Source: Amylostereum areolatum
Taxonomy: Eukaryota; Basidiomycota; Agaricomycetes; Russulales; Stereaceae
Direction of reading: 5' to 3'
DNA length: 64,000 nt
Assembly (NCBI GenBank): GCA_012932865.1
Contig: SAXG01000028.1
Coordinates: 434,001 to 498,000 of the forward strand
Part shown: positions 54,681 to 64,000 of the stretch, in pieces
How the letters are laid out: every line of letters begins with the position of its first letter
How positions within the stretch are numbered: position 1 is the stretch's first letter
Program-made: the position numbers and the translations under genes
Notes under the pieces: generated by a model
What the model saw: only the letters and a program-made list of their open reading frames with translations
Databases searched by the model: none
What the model was told of the DNA's origin: nothing

Positions 54681-55467
54681 GCACGTTTAACCCGTTCTGC
54701 AGCGCGTCAGTTTTTATCACCATGGACGTCTACATCCTTATCCTTTCCCCAGCGCGTTATCGCAGAGTCGGACCGCGTACCTCACGCCTCGGCACTGAGT
54801 ACCATCGGCTTCTTGACCGCGTCCCCATTCGCACACCTCCACTATACATAGTTCCTCCCGGGACCGCGCCCAGCCTCTGCCGCCTGCAATCCCCGTAACC
54901 CATTTCCATCCGTCTATAAATACCTCGAGCAACGAGTATGTGCCTGCCAGTTCGCCCCACCATAAACGTGTCTTTGATGCCCTCAGCTCAGCGGTGTTGG
55001 TTCTTTGCATGTCCCAACGGATTCGCCGCGGCTGCCTTCTCTCTGTATATATTTGGACTCGCGCGTGGCGTCGAGGGCGAGGGCTTTTTATAACGTGCGT
55101 ATATTTGACGCAGTAGACGAGTGCTGCCAAAATGAACACACTGGGGGTGCCGGGGAAGCACCGGAACGTAGTTGATGGACAGCACGAGTGGAAGAATATA
55201 GAGAAATGAGAGGGGGATTATCTATGGGAGTAGTACTGTGCAGTCTTGATGGCATTCCTAGCGATATATAACATATGCCTCTGGCGAAGTTGAGGAAAGA
55301 CTGGAGAGACGGCAAAAAGGCCTGACGTTGCACAACGGCCCGCTTTCCCGTGCCTGATCTGCCACGATGAAACTTGTCTCCAACCTCCAACCTCCCACTA
55401 CTACTACCTGCTGCCTCTGCACGCCATCCTGCTCATAAAAGCCACTACCGATCATAAAGCACCCGAC
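54681..55467. other. Intergenic, FX2 promoter
   Basis: No gene. The last 100 bp resemble the FX1 upstream region (CCAACCTCC..CTGCTGCCT.TGCACGCC), so the promoter was duplicated with the gene. Confidence 0.4.
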
Positions 55468-56859
55468 ATGGAAAACACGACGGTGAGTTTTCCTAACCAA
55501 CCATAACATCCGGTTCCACCGCGTTGAACTCTCTACGCCTGACAGAGCCGGCTCCCATCTGAGCTATGGATACGTATCGTCAATATCGCAACCGAAATTC
55601 CTCGCCTGAAATCCTCCTACTCGGACGCAGAGTTCGAAATCCCTACCACCCCCGCGCCGCCCTCGATCCGCGACGTGCAATCCTCCATCTTCACTCATGC
55701 CTCCCTCCGCCGCGTCAACCGATGGTTCAAAGCCCTGATCACCGCCTACCACCCAGCCGACGTCGTTTTCATCTCCACCAGAAACATGCGCAAAATCCAG
55801 CGGGACATCGACCTCTCGAAAACCTCCGCCACGTCCGACAACGCCTTTCTCGTCCCCTCGTCCGTCCGGCACATGATATTAGAAATCGACGGAAATCGAG
55901 GCGAGATGCGGGAGACAACCTATCTCGAAACGTTCATATCCATCGTGCCCGATTTCTCCACACTCTCTTCCCTCACAGTCTTACAGGCTCACCCCTCCCT
56001 CCACATCCCGGTAGAAGAGATCCTCCCAAGGATCAGGACGTTCCCACCGAGCATTCGCAAGCTCGACATCAGCGTATCCCCGCTGGACGGCCATATCATC
56101 TTTATCTGCTTGATGAGCGTGGCCACGGACATCGAGACGCTCGTCGTGCGCGGCGGCTTCTACTTTCTGCCGGACCCGTCTCTCGTCAACATGAGCGCCG
56201 ACGGGCGCGACTACAGAGGCCCCTACGTTCTGAAGAGCTCGTCCCCCCCCAACTTGAGCGTCGACGGGCCTGTCATCTTCGATCGTGACATGGACGCCGT
56301 TCTCCACCGCTTGCGCCTGCACATCATATCATCCACGGTCAGCTCCTGGAACGCGTTCGTCGAGAGAGGCGCACCGTCTCTCACGCATCTCTGCGTAACC
56401 ATGCGCGACACGGACGGGGTCAACGCCATCTTTCCCGGCCAGCGGCTCCCGAACCTGACCCACTTCGCGCTGAGATGCCTGCCGGAGATCATGATGCGCA
56501 CTCTTCGCCGCCCACTCCCGCCCAAGCTCGAGCACCTCACGCTCTCCATAGTCGAGCACCCCCCGCCCTCCGTGGTCGCGATCCCAGCGGAAACCCGACA
56601 CGCCACCGCCACCGAAATATTTGCTGTCCTCGCGGCGATGATGCAGCCACCCCCCGGGAAGCTCAAGACGATCCGCCTCGCCTCGAACGAGATCACGAGC
56701 ATCGTACGCGAGCGCGTGCGCGCGGCGACCGACGGCGTGCTCTCTCTGCGCTCGGGATACCTTTCCGAGACGGAGTGCACGGTCGACGACGCACCAGGCT
56801 GGTGTCTTCGTCTCAGACTCCAACGCCGGACGGACGCTCGATGTCTGGCCCATGTTTGA
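55468..56859 (+). CDS. FX2: second F-box-like family, intact
   Basis: Exon 1 55468-55482 (MENTT), intron 55483-55545 (GTGAGT..TGACAG), exon 2 55546-56859; 442 residues. It opens SRLPSELWIRIVNIATEIPRL, an F-box-like helix pattern, then SIFTHASLRRVNRWFKALIT, the Arg/Trp-rich segment typical after fungal F-boxes. Leucine-rich segments follow (IRKLDISVSPLDG, IETLVVRGGFYFL, LHRLRLHIISS, LTHLCVTMRD, LPNLTHFALRCLPE, KLEHLTLSIVEH, KLKTIRLASNEI). No cysteine-rich or enzymatic motif is seen. Like the larger family it has a tiny first exon right before the F-box, but 15 nt long. Probably an SCF adaptor; substrate unknown. Confidence 0.78.
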
Positions 56860-58136
56860 CACAGGCCCCGCAGCCGTGCGCGAGTCGCCACGCTCCCGGG
56901 GTAAATAACGGACGCCGCAGATCCCTCTCTCCGTCTCTCAGTCCGACGTCCAACGGTTCGCGAGCGCCCTGTCCTCCTTAGCGCGCACACATACACCGAT
57001 ATCACGGTCCCGACCCCGCCACGCCCATCCTCCTCCCTAAATAACCCTCCCTCGGTCCCGTCCCCACACACGAGCCTCCACTCCCCGATCCGTAACCTCG
57101 CTCTATAAACCGCCCAAACCAGCGCCCCCCCGTCCGGCGTGCCTGCGTGCAAATTTATCCTCGCCTTTTTTTACAAGCACGCGCTCATTATACATACCTC
57201 ACCAGCACCCTGTCCCCATCACGGTCGCCATGTCCCGATCTGTCCAAGTTCAAGTCCACGCTGATCACCGGCACCCACAAACATACACTTACACCTCTCT
57301 AAAGATAGTCCGTAGCCCTCCCGGGGGGGAGGGCTATATCTATATAAGTACCTCCAACGTCGCGCGCGGACGCAAATACCGAACAACATTCAATGGCGAT
57401 ATTTTCGGCTCCATCGCTAGCGCGCGCCGGCGGCGCACCCGTCCTACACAGGAGGCTACATTCTATATGTAGGGTGAGCCTGATTCGAGGAGACGCGGGG
57501 CAACATACTTTAGCGACGACGTCGTGGACGGCAATGCGTATACATCCACATTTACTAAACCAGGACGCGGGGACACCTCCCCGAGCGGTGCTCCCTATAC
57601 TTACTTACTTACATGCCGAATACATACTTACGCGCGGGGTGACGGAGAGTACTGAAGAGTACTGAGCACTAAGTAAGGGCTGGCGATCGCCGTCGACGAA
57701 AATATCTACCCTAAAGCTGGAGTTCAGACAATTGAACGCGCTCCTGTCACCTTCACTGTCAGCTCGAGCGACGAGCGCGCCCGAGGCTTTCTGCGTCGCC
57801 TTATCGTTACCAAACCATCCACCAACCACACCTACCCCGTACCCCTCTGTCTCTGTCCGCAACACCCACCCCCCCACATACGAGCGCGTCCCGAAGGCCT
57901 CAAACCCCCCGCCGATGGCGCATTTCGCGTCGAGCCCGGCCGTATGTACACGCGGAGAAAGAGAAGAGAAGAACAAGGACGAGCGCAGTGACGAGTCGGA
58001 CGGGAAACCGAAAAGCGAAACGCAAGAAACGAAAAACCAAGACGAGACGAGACAAGACGGGGCAGAGCAGAACGGTCCGATGCGTGCGTACGGTCCACAA
58101 GAGGAAGAACGGGAAGAAGAAACGCCCGTTCGGCGC
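56860..58136. other. Intergenic between FX2 and the MADS-box gene
   Basis: Convergent 3' flanks. It contains a 10-bp-stem hairpin at 57313-57336, described separately. The G-rich frames at 57830-58136 are probably the 3' UTR of the MADS-box gene. Confidence 0.35.
57313..57336. repeat. Perfect inverted repeat, 10-bp stems
   Basis: TAGCCCTCCC and GGGAGGGCTA flank four G. TATATCTATATAAG follows directly. Could be a transcript hairpin or a chance GC palindrome. Confidence 0.6.
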
Positions 58137-60431
58137 TCAGCCCGCGCCCTCCCCGTTCGCGCTCCCCTCGTCCGTGTCCCTGCCCCGCTTCCCGACTCGA
58201 GGCGATACATCTCCCCCTCCTCCTCCCCCTCTTCCACCGCCCCTCCCCTCCCCGCTCCCCGACAAAAAGTCCAACCACGACTGTCCCTGCCCCCCTCCTC
58301 CTCCCTGCGATCCTCCCTCCTCCCCTCCTCCTCCCTCCCCCCGAGGACGCGCCGGGCGCGGGCGAAGACAGCTGCGGCCATTCGAACGTCAGCGGTTCGG
58401 CCAACAACGACGCGCGCGAGTCCAAACCGAAATCGAAATCGAGAGCGAGGGGGAAGGGGAGAGGAAGAGGAAGAGAAGGAGGGAGGGGAGGGAGAGGAGG
58501 TGCACCTACCCCGCCCGCGGAGGCCGAAGAAGACGAAGAGGAGGGGTGGTGCTGGCCGTGGCCGAAGACGGAGAGGAGGTCGACGTCCGCGGGTGGACTG
58601 GCGAAGGGCGGCGGGGGGTGGTGGTGCGCGTGGTGGGAGATGCGGGGGAGCGCGCTCGGGTGGCGGGCGTAGGACGAGGCGTACATGGCGCTGCTGGGCG
58701 GGAGGGACGGGAACGGGGCGTTGCGGAGCGTGCCTCCTCCTCCTCCTCCTCCTCCTCCACTACCTCCCCCACCACCGAACGACGTCGACGGATGGAGAAT
58801 CCCGCCCCCGCTTCCGCCGCCGCCGCTCCCGGACCCGCTCGGAAAATACGAGCCCGAGGACGAGAAGCTGTGGGAGGGCGTGGGCAGCGCGTGCGCGCCG
58901 AGATCGAGGTCCATCCTGTAGGCGTACGCGGAGGACGGGCGGTCGTCGTCTGCGGCGGCGGGCGCGAGGCGGGGGCGTTTGTTCGAGTTTTGGGGGTGGG
59001 GGTGGTGGGAGGCGCCGGCGGGGGTCGGGGCTCCGTAGGGGGGAGGGCGGGGGTTGGAGTTGGAGTTGGGCGCGGCGGTGTGGCGGTCGGAGGAGATGGG
59101 GAGGGCGGGGGAGGGCGCGGAGAGGAGGGAGCCGTAGTCGAGCTGTGGGGCGGGATCGGCGGGATCGGCGGGATCGGGCGGATCAATCGGGCGGGAAGAA
59201 CGGGGGAGGTGAGTTGGAGACGAAGATAGCGCGGGGGGTGGGCCATGGGGAAGAGAGGCGCGGGGAAACGCGGGAGAATGTGGAAAGGGGCGCGCGAGTG
59301 AGCGATAGGAAGGTGGAGCGCGTTGAATTGGATTGGATTGGATTGGATTGAATTGAATTGAATCGAAATGAATTGGAAGGGGGGGGGAGGAGAACGGAGG
59401 AGAACGGAGGACCGTCGGGCGAAGATGCGTTGGCACAAGGGAGAGGAGGAAGAGTCGGGGGCAGTAGTCGGCGTAGGGCACGAGGACGTGGCGGATGAGA
59501 CCAGGTTCACGGGGAGAGCCACCGGGCAGCGTCGAGTGAGTACGGATCGCACGGTAGAGAGGGGCGGGGGTTACGATGAGCGACCAAGCGTCGAAAGGAA
59601 GGAGCACGAGAGCGCACGCACGTCTATCTCTTTTTTGCCCTGCTTGCCCTTGCTGTCGCTCCGCTTGCGCTGCACAGGCGAGCCCGGGTCGTCCCCGTCC
59701 CCCTCGTCATCGTCCTCGCCCCCATCCTCGTCCTTCAACGCGTTCGGATTCCCCCCGTTGAAATCCTGCGGTGTCCGCGTATCCCGCTCGCCCTCGAACT
59801 GTTCGCACGCGCGACGCGGTGAGCGCAGCAGCACCACGACGACGACGCGCAAGGAATGGAAGGACGCACCCTGAGCTGGCGTTGGACGATATTGTTGATG
59901 TCGGTCGAGCAGTACTGGAAGAGCTTGTCCGGGTGTCCTTGTCGACGCTCTACACCCAAAGATCCAAAGTGAGGTCGCAGCTCAATCCCAGAAGGGGGGG
60001 GGGCTTACCGAAGATGATGACGGCGACGTCGACGGAGCACAGCACGCCGAGCTCGTACGCCTTTTTGAACAATCCAGATTTGCGCTGTGGGAGACGGAGG
60101 GGAGGGGGCGAGAGAGCGAGGAAAGGGAGGAGCGAGAAGGAAGAAAGAAAAGAAAGGGGGGGGAGTTAGAACCTATTTTTGCTCGAGGGGAGGGGCGACG
60201 AAAAGGCTTGGCACTCGCTGGGGAACCGCCATTCCAACGCCGGGGCCTCCGCTCGGGTCCACAGCACGCCTAACGCACGCACTCGCCTTTAAAAAGGTCA
60301 CCGCGCGGTTGCGCTCGTTCTATTCGCGTTTCGTTCAGCCTCCCGTGGTTGCAACACGCGCAAAGCGTAAACGGGACACGGCAACACGCGCTCACCGTGA
60401 TGGGCTGGATCTCGATCTTGCGTCTCCCCAT
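58137..60431 (-). CDS. MEF2/Rlm1-type MADS-box transcription factor
   Basis: Exons (minus): 60396-60431, 60287-60319, 60009-60084, 59870-59949, 59622-59798, 58137-59142; about 468 residues. Exons 1-3 spell the MADS domain: [48 protein letters not shown]; the MGRRKI start marks the MEF2/Rlm1 class. Exon 4 holds the MEF2-like extension [19 protein letters not shown]. Exon 5 is acidic, then basic ([12 protein letters not shown]). Exon 6 is low-complexity Ser/Pro/Gly with a poly-Gly run. Intron 2 uses a GC donor (AAG then GCGAGT). The C-terminus is read best by shifting one base at six C, 58337-58342, giving [18 protein letters not shown] and a stop at 58137. Without it, an Arg-rich frame runs to 57832. 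Rlm1 relatives act in cell-wall-integrity MAP-kinase signalling; the role here is inferred. Confidence 0.85.
58737..58767. repeat. CCT trinucleotide run (poly-Gly in the MADS protein)
   Basis: About nine CCT units on the plus strand encode the longest glycine run of exon 6 on the minus strand. Length polymorphism is likely. Confidence 0.8.
59325..59375. repeat. ATTGG/ATTGA pentanucleotide repeat in MADS intron 5
   Basis: About eight TTGGA/TTGAA units, then a run of G, inside the 479-bp intron 5 of the MADS-box gene. This intron is much longer than the others in the window. Confidence 0.8.
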
Positions 60432-63400
60432 GGTGGCGGACTGGCGCAGAGGAGAGGGGACAAGGTGAGGGGGGGAGATGGGGGAGGAATGGGGGAGAGA
60501 CTGAGACGGGGGAAGCGGAGGCTGGGGGCCGCTGGCTTAGGAGGTGCAAGTCTAAGAGCCCTCGCCGGCGCGTGCACCTCTGGATCAACAACCGCAAACG
60601 TCGATGAAGTCGCCGTCGCCGTCAGGGCCGGGGTCTCTCGCGCGCGCTGTCGCCTCTGCTCCCGTTTCTCCGCAGTCAATTCGCTTCTCCCGCGCCCGGC
60701 GTACGTGCCATGTCCCCCATTCTTTTCTCTCTCTTCTCGCTGTCTTTCTCTCGCCGTCCGTGCTTACAGATGGATGTGACTATGTAGGTGCGACCCCCCC
60801 ATCGACAGCCCACTCGAGACAACCTCACACTCACAGTTGAAAGCACGGGAGCAGGCGTGCGAAACGCCCTGCTGGCCCCCGACATGAAAACCTTCTACTT
60901 ATCGTCGCACCAGCACGCTTACCACACCAGCGGAGACCTCCTCGAGGCCGGTCATTGGCCACGCCTCACGTGGCTCTCCCCCGGCAACGCGGCATAGCGC
61001 GGCATACCCCTCCAGCCGAGCCCTCGTTCCCCCCTTCCCAAACCCGGCCGTCCATCCGCTGCTCTGCCAGTGCCCACATCTCCTCGGACCTCCGCAATTC
61101 CTCTCTCTCTCTCTCTTTCCTCGCAGCGCGCGTCTAGCCCTTAACCGTTTCGACGCGCGCGACTCGTTCAATTCCAAGCCGTTTGAGGAAGAGGGAGGGA
61201 TGCCGATCGTTCCTTATCGACTTCGAAGGCCTCGGCAGATCTCGGCCATGTCCCTCTAATTCAATCTCCGTTTCCTCGTCATCGTGCCGCGCGATGCCGA
61301 AGACCGTGCCTGGCCTCGACCCCCCTTCCGATTCTCCGAATCCCAGTCCCAGTCCAATCTGTCGGTCCGTGCACTACAAGTTAGCGCTGCCCAGTGGCGC
61401 CGGCGTGGGCTTGAGAGTCTGAGCGGGGAAAGGGCGTACGTCCGCGAGGTAGACGAGGTCCAAGGGTACGTACGGTATGTCAAAGACATCTCATACTAAT
61501 ACTAACTCTCTTCAAATTGCACGCCAGACAAGTACACACATACGCACGCACGCGTTCTTACTAGGCCTTATCACCCGTTTACGCCCCCCTTCGAACTCGC
61601 ACTCACCCTCGTTCGTCGCCCGGATGTTCGCTTTCTCCGCCCATGGATCCAGGATGTACGAAGGATCGAATTGTGTTCAAGCCTGCACGGAGACACCGCC
61701 CCGCCGCCGTCGTGCCACAGCGACGGATTCCTGGCGCTTCCCCCCCTCCTACTAGATCGTGCTCGCGCGCACTGCGGGACGGACACGCCCAGCACTTCCT
61801 CCTCGCTCGCTCGACTCCTTCCGCGCGGCGTCGTCCCACCCCACCCGCTCCCATCGATGCGATAATGCGATACGCCCTGCGCCTCGGCACCTTTCATCTC
61901 CCGCCTATCTCTTTCGCGTTCTCATCCTCCGACCTTCCCCTCCTTCGAGCCCATTCAACCCGCCTCGAGGCTCGTACGCCTCCCTCCCCCCCTTCCCCCC
62001 TTCCTTTCCTCTCTTCGCCTTCGCGTGCATACCCCTCTCCGCGATCGTCCCTCCCGCACGGACCATTCGCCCACCCCGTCCGAGTCCCTCCCTCCGCCGT
62101 TTCACCCACAACCCGGTCAGGAAGGCGCGTCGCGCACACCCCCGGACTCCCGCGCGGAACGGTGCGCGACTGCCACGCGGCTGCGCGGGCTTGTGAACGC
62201 CAAGGGTGGGGCACCGAGGGGAGGAGAACCATGTGCGCGGGGGGAGAGAGCGAGGGAGTGGGATGCGATGAGCCCCGCATCTCAGGTTGATGCGTGCGGA
62301 GCGGGGAGGGGAGGAGGAGGAAGGCATCGCACACGACTACGGCGGGCGGTCGTCCGTCCTGGCCTCTCGTTGTCCTTTCTTCTCTCTAGGCTCTAGGCTC
62401 CCTCCGGGGTGGGACCGTAGACGGCTGGGAATCACGGGTTCCCTTCGCCTTGGGCTAGTCGTGTGGTTTGCGGCTGCTGCACGGGTCGTGCTCGGGCGTC
62501 GGTGCGTCGCGCTCGCCTGTCGGATGAGACGAGATGGGCGTGCAAGGAGTGAAATACGGTGCGCGCCCTCCGCGTCTCTCCTCTACGCGCCCGTCCGTCG
62601 CTCACCGCGGATTTCCGTACTCCACACACGCCCGCCTATACTCCGCGTTTACCCCCGCCGACGGAAAAAAAATTCGGAACGTGAAGATCCACTCCGTTCC
62701 TCCCCCCTCCTCGACTAGCGCGCACCGTCCGGACCTCCCCCTCCTCCCCCTACCCGCGTCGTCCCTCGATTGGCGATCGCGCCTTCCATTCGTTTCATTC
62801 GACGCGCTGGAAAGAGAGGTCAGGGCGGGCGGACGGGTCGTCTTGGCGAATGGCGCCCTCGACGTGCGGAGGTCGGTGTCAGTAGGAGGAGGAGAGGAGA
62901 TGGGCGGAACTGAGGACAAGGACGAGGGGTGCGTTGCGCGCGTCTCCTTCCTGCGATGAGGGAACCTGGTTTCAATAATGATAAGAGGGCGCGTGCGGGC
63001 GCGGTCCTCCCCCCCTGAACTGTGGATGCTCCCTGGACCCTGATGCTATGCTATGGTCAGGTTCCCGCGGGCCCTGCCGTTCTTCGAGAGCCTGAGCGGG
63101 TGGTAAGTCTGTGGTTTCTCTCTCTTCCTTCGCCGCTTCCATCGGCCGGTGCGTTCGTTCGATCGTTGCGCGCCGCCCGTTCGCCGCCGTCCGGTTTCAG
63201 AGCACACAATGCGTTCCACCTTCCTCGCGATCCCTCCTCCCGCCGCTTTTCTTTTTTTCTTTTCCCAAGGACTGTCCCGAACGAAGCCTCTCACGCCTCT
63301 TGCTGTTTTCCTTGGAGGCCCCTCGAAATTAGACGCCAGTCCGCGGCGCGAAAAAAAAGAAAAGAAATCATGCGGTTCGTCATGAATGGCTTCCGACCCG

Positions 63401-64000
63401 CGCGAGCGCCCAATTATTGCGAAGTTGATCGGATTTGGGGTGCGTCGGCCGTGGCGCGTTCCATCGAAGGGGACTATATGATATAGTATATGGTACTTAG
63501 CAGGTGCGTGTCTCGTATCGTTCGATGTGGGGTGTCGCGACTTACGGCGATATTGACCAACGTGCAGGCTGCGATACGGGTTATAGATTCTCGCAGTGGC
63601 GTCCTTTCTGAGTCCCTCCCCACCGAGGCGAGGGCGCAGGGGGACCTTCCACGGCTCGCGTCGTCATCCCGCTCAATTAATTTTCTCTCGGCCCAATGAC
63701 GCTCACGCCCGCCTCGTTTTCCCCGCGTGTCCTCGGTCCCGCGCCCGTTCTCTGCCCTCTTGCCTCTTCGCACTCCTCCTCCGCATTCCCCCTGCTTCCC
63801 ACCGTCAACCTGTCGGCCCCCACCCCTTCACGTAAAGCGGACATCACGTCCGTCCGAAGGGAACCACAGATCTGGAACACGCGCGCGCAAGCTTTCAGTG
63901 CCCAATCCCGTGGACCGTACGTAGGCCGCTTATCGGACCTCCCCCCCTCCACACCCCTTCTCCCACATCCCCCCTCCCCGCGTTCTGTCGTTCTCTACAT
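60432..64000. other. GC- and pyrimidine-rich upstream region of the MADS-box gene
   Basis: No gene is supported. Long frames on both strands, up to 215 residues, are Pro/Arg/Ser-rich and overlap each other, as expected from GC-rich DNA. There are long C/T tracts, including a CT run near 61104-61120. It is probably promoter and 5' UTR DNA, or part of a gene extending past the window. No RNA gene recognised. Confidence 0.4.

Noticed and set aside
57732..59351. Plus-strand frame of 539 residues, Arg/Gly/Glu-rich
   Set aside because: It is antisense to exon 6 and intron 5 of the MADS-box gene; composition is that of a GC-rich shadow frame with no domain.
61643..62290. Plus-strand 215-residue frame upstream of the MADS-box gene
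   Set aside because: Pro/Arg/Ser-rich with overlapping frames on both strands; no domain or splice pattern to support it.

Overview
The window looks like nuclear DNA of an agaricomycete basidiomycete (mushroom-forming fungus). The signs are GC-rich sequence, introns of about 48-75 bp, three genes of the DUF6535 membrane family known from Basidiomycota, a chromodomain Ty3/gypsy element, and a MEF2-type MADS-box gene with fungal intron layout. I cannot name the species.

Positions 1-57,000 are an accessory, gene-family-rich region. It holds a tandem, both-strand array of about 18 copies or relics of one F-box-like/leucine-rich family, called FB1-FB18 here, plus a two-gene array of a second F-box-like family near 53-57 kb. 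Five copies of the first family look intact (FB5, FB7, FB12, FB17, FB18), as does one of the second. The rest are pseudogenes, mostly broken by single-base indels. A shared signature is a 9-nt first exon (ATG plus two codons), a phase-0 intron of about 51-75 bp, and a second exon that opens directly with the F-box (LPxELxLxIF). Three intact DUF6535 genes with a common three-exon structure lie among them at 22.7-25.0, 34.3-36.6 and 49.0-51.2 kb.

Mobile DNA is active in this region. A nearly pristine 7.1-kb chromovirus (11,604-18,703) has LTRs that differ at 1 of 423 bases and a TGGAT target duplication. It sits in the short divergent promoter between FB5 and FB6. A 552-bp solo LTR lies at 20,349-20,900 with a GAATG duplication. 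A 1.19-kb non-autonomous TIR element interrupts FB9, and removing it would restore the reading frame.

Positions 57,000-64,000 look like conserved genome: a six-exon MEF2/Rlm1-type MADS-box transcription factor on the minus strand, followed by about 3.5 kb of GC- and pyrimidine-rich upstream DNA with no supported gene.

The F-box-like proteins are presumably substrate adaptors of SCF ubiquitin ligases. The DUF6535 proteins are predicted membrane proteins of unknown role. Their interleaving suggests a fast-evolving birth-and-death locus. A functional link between the two families is only inference.
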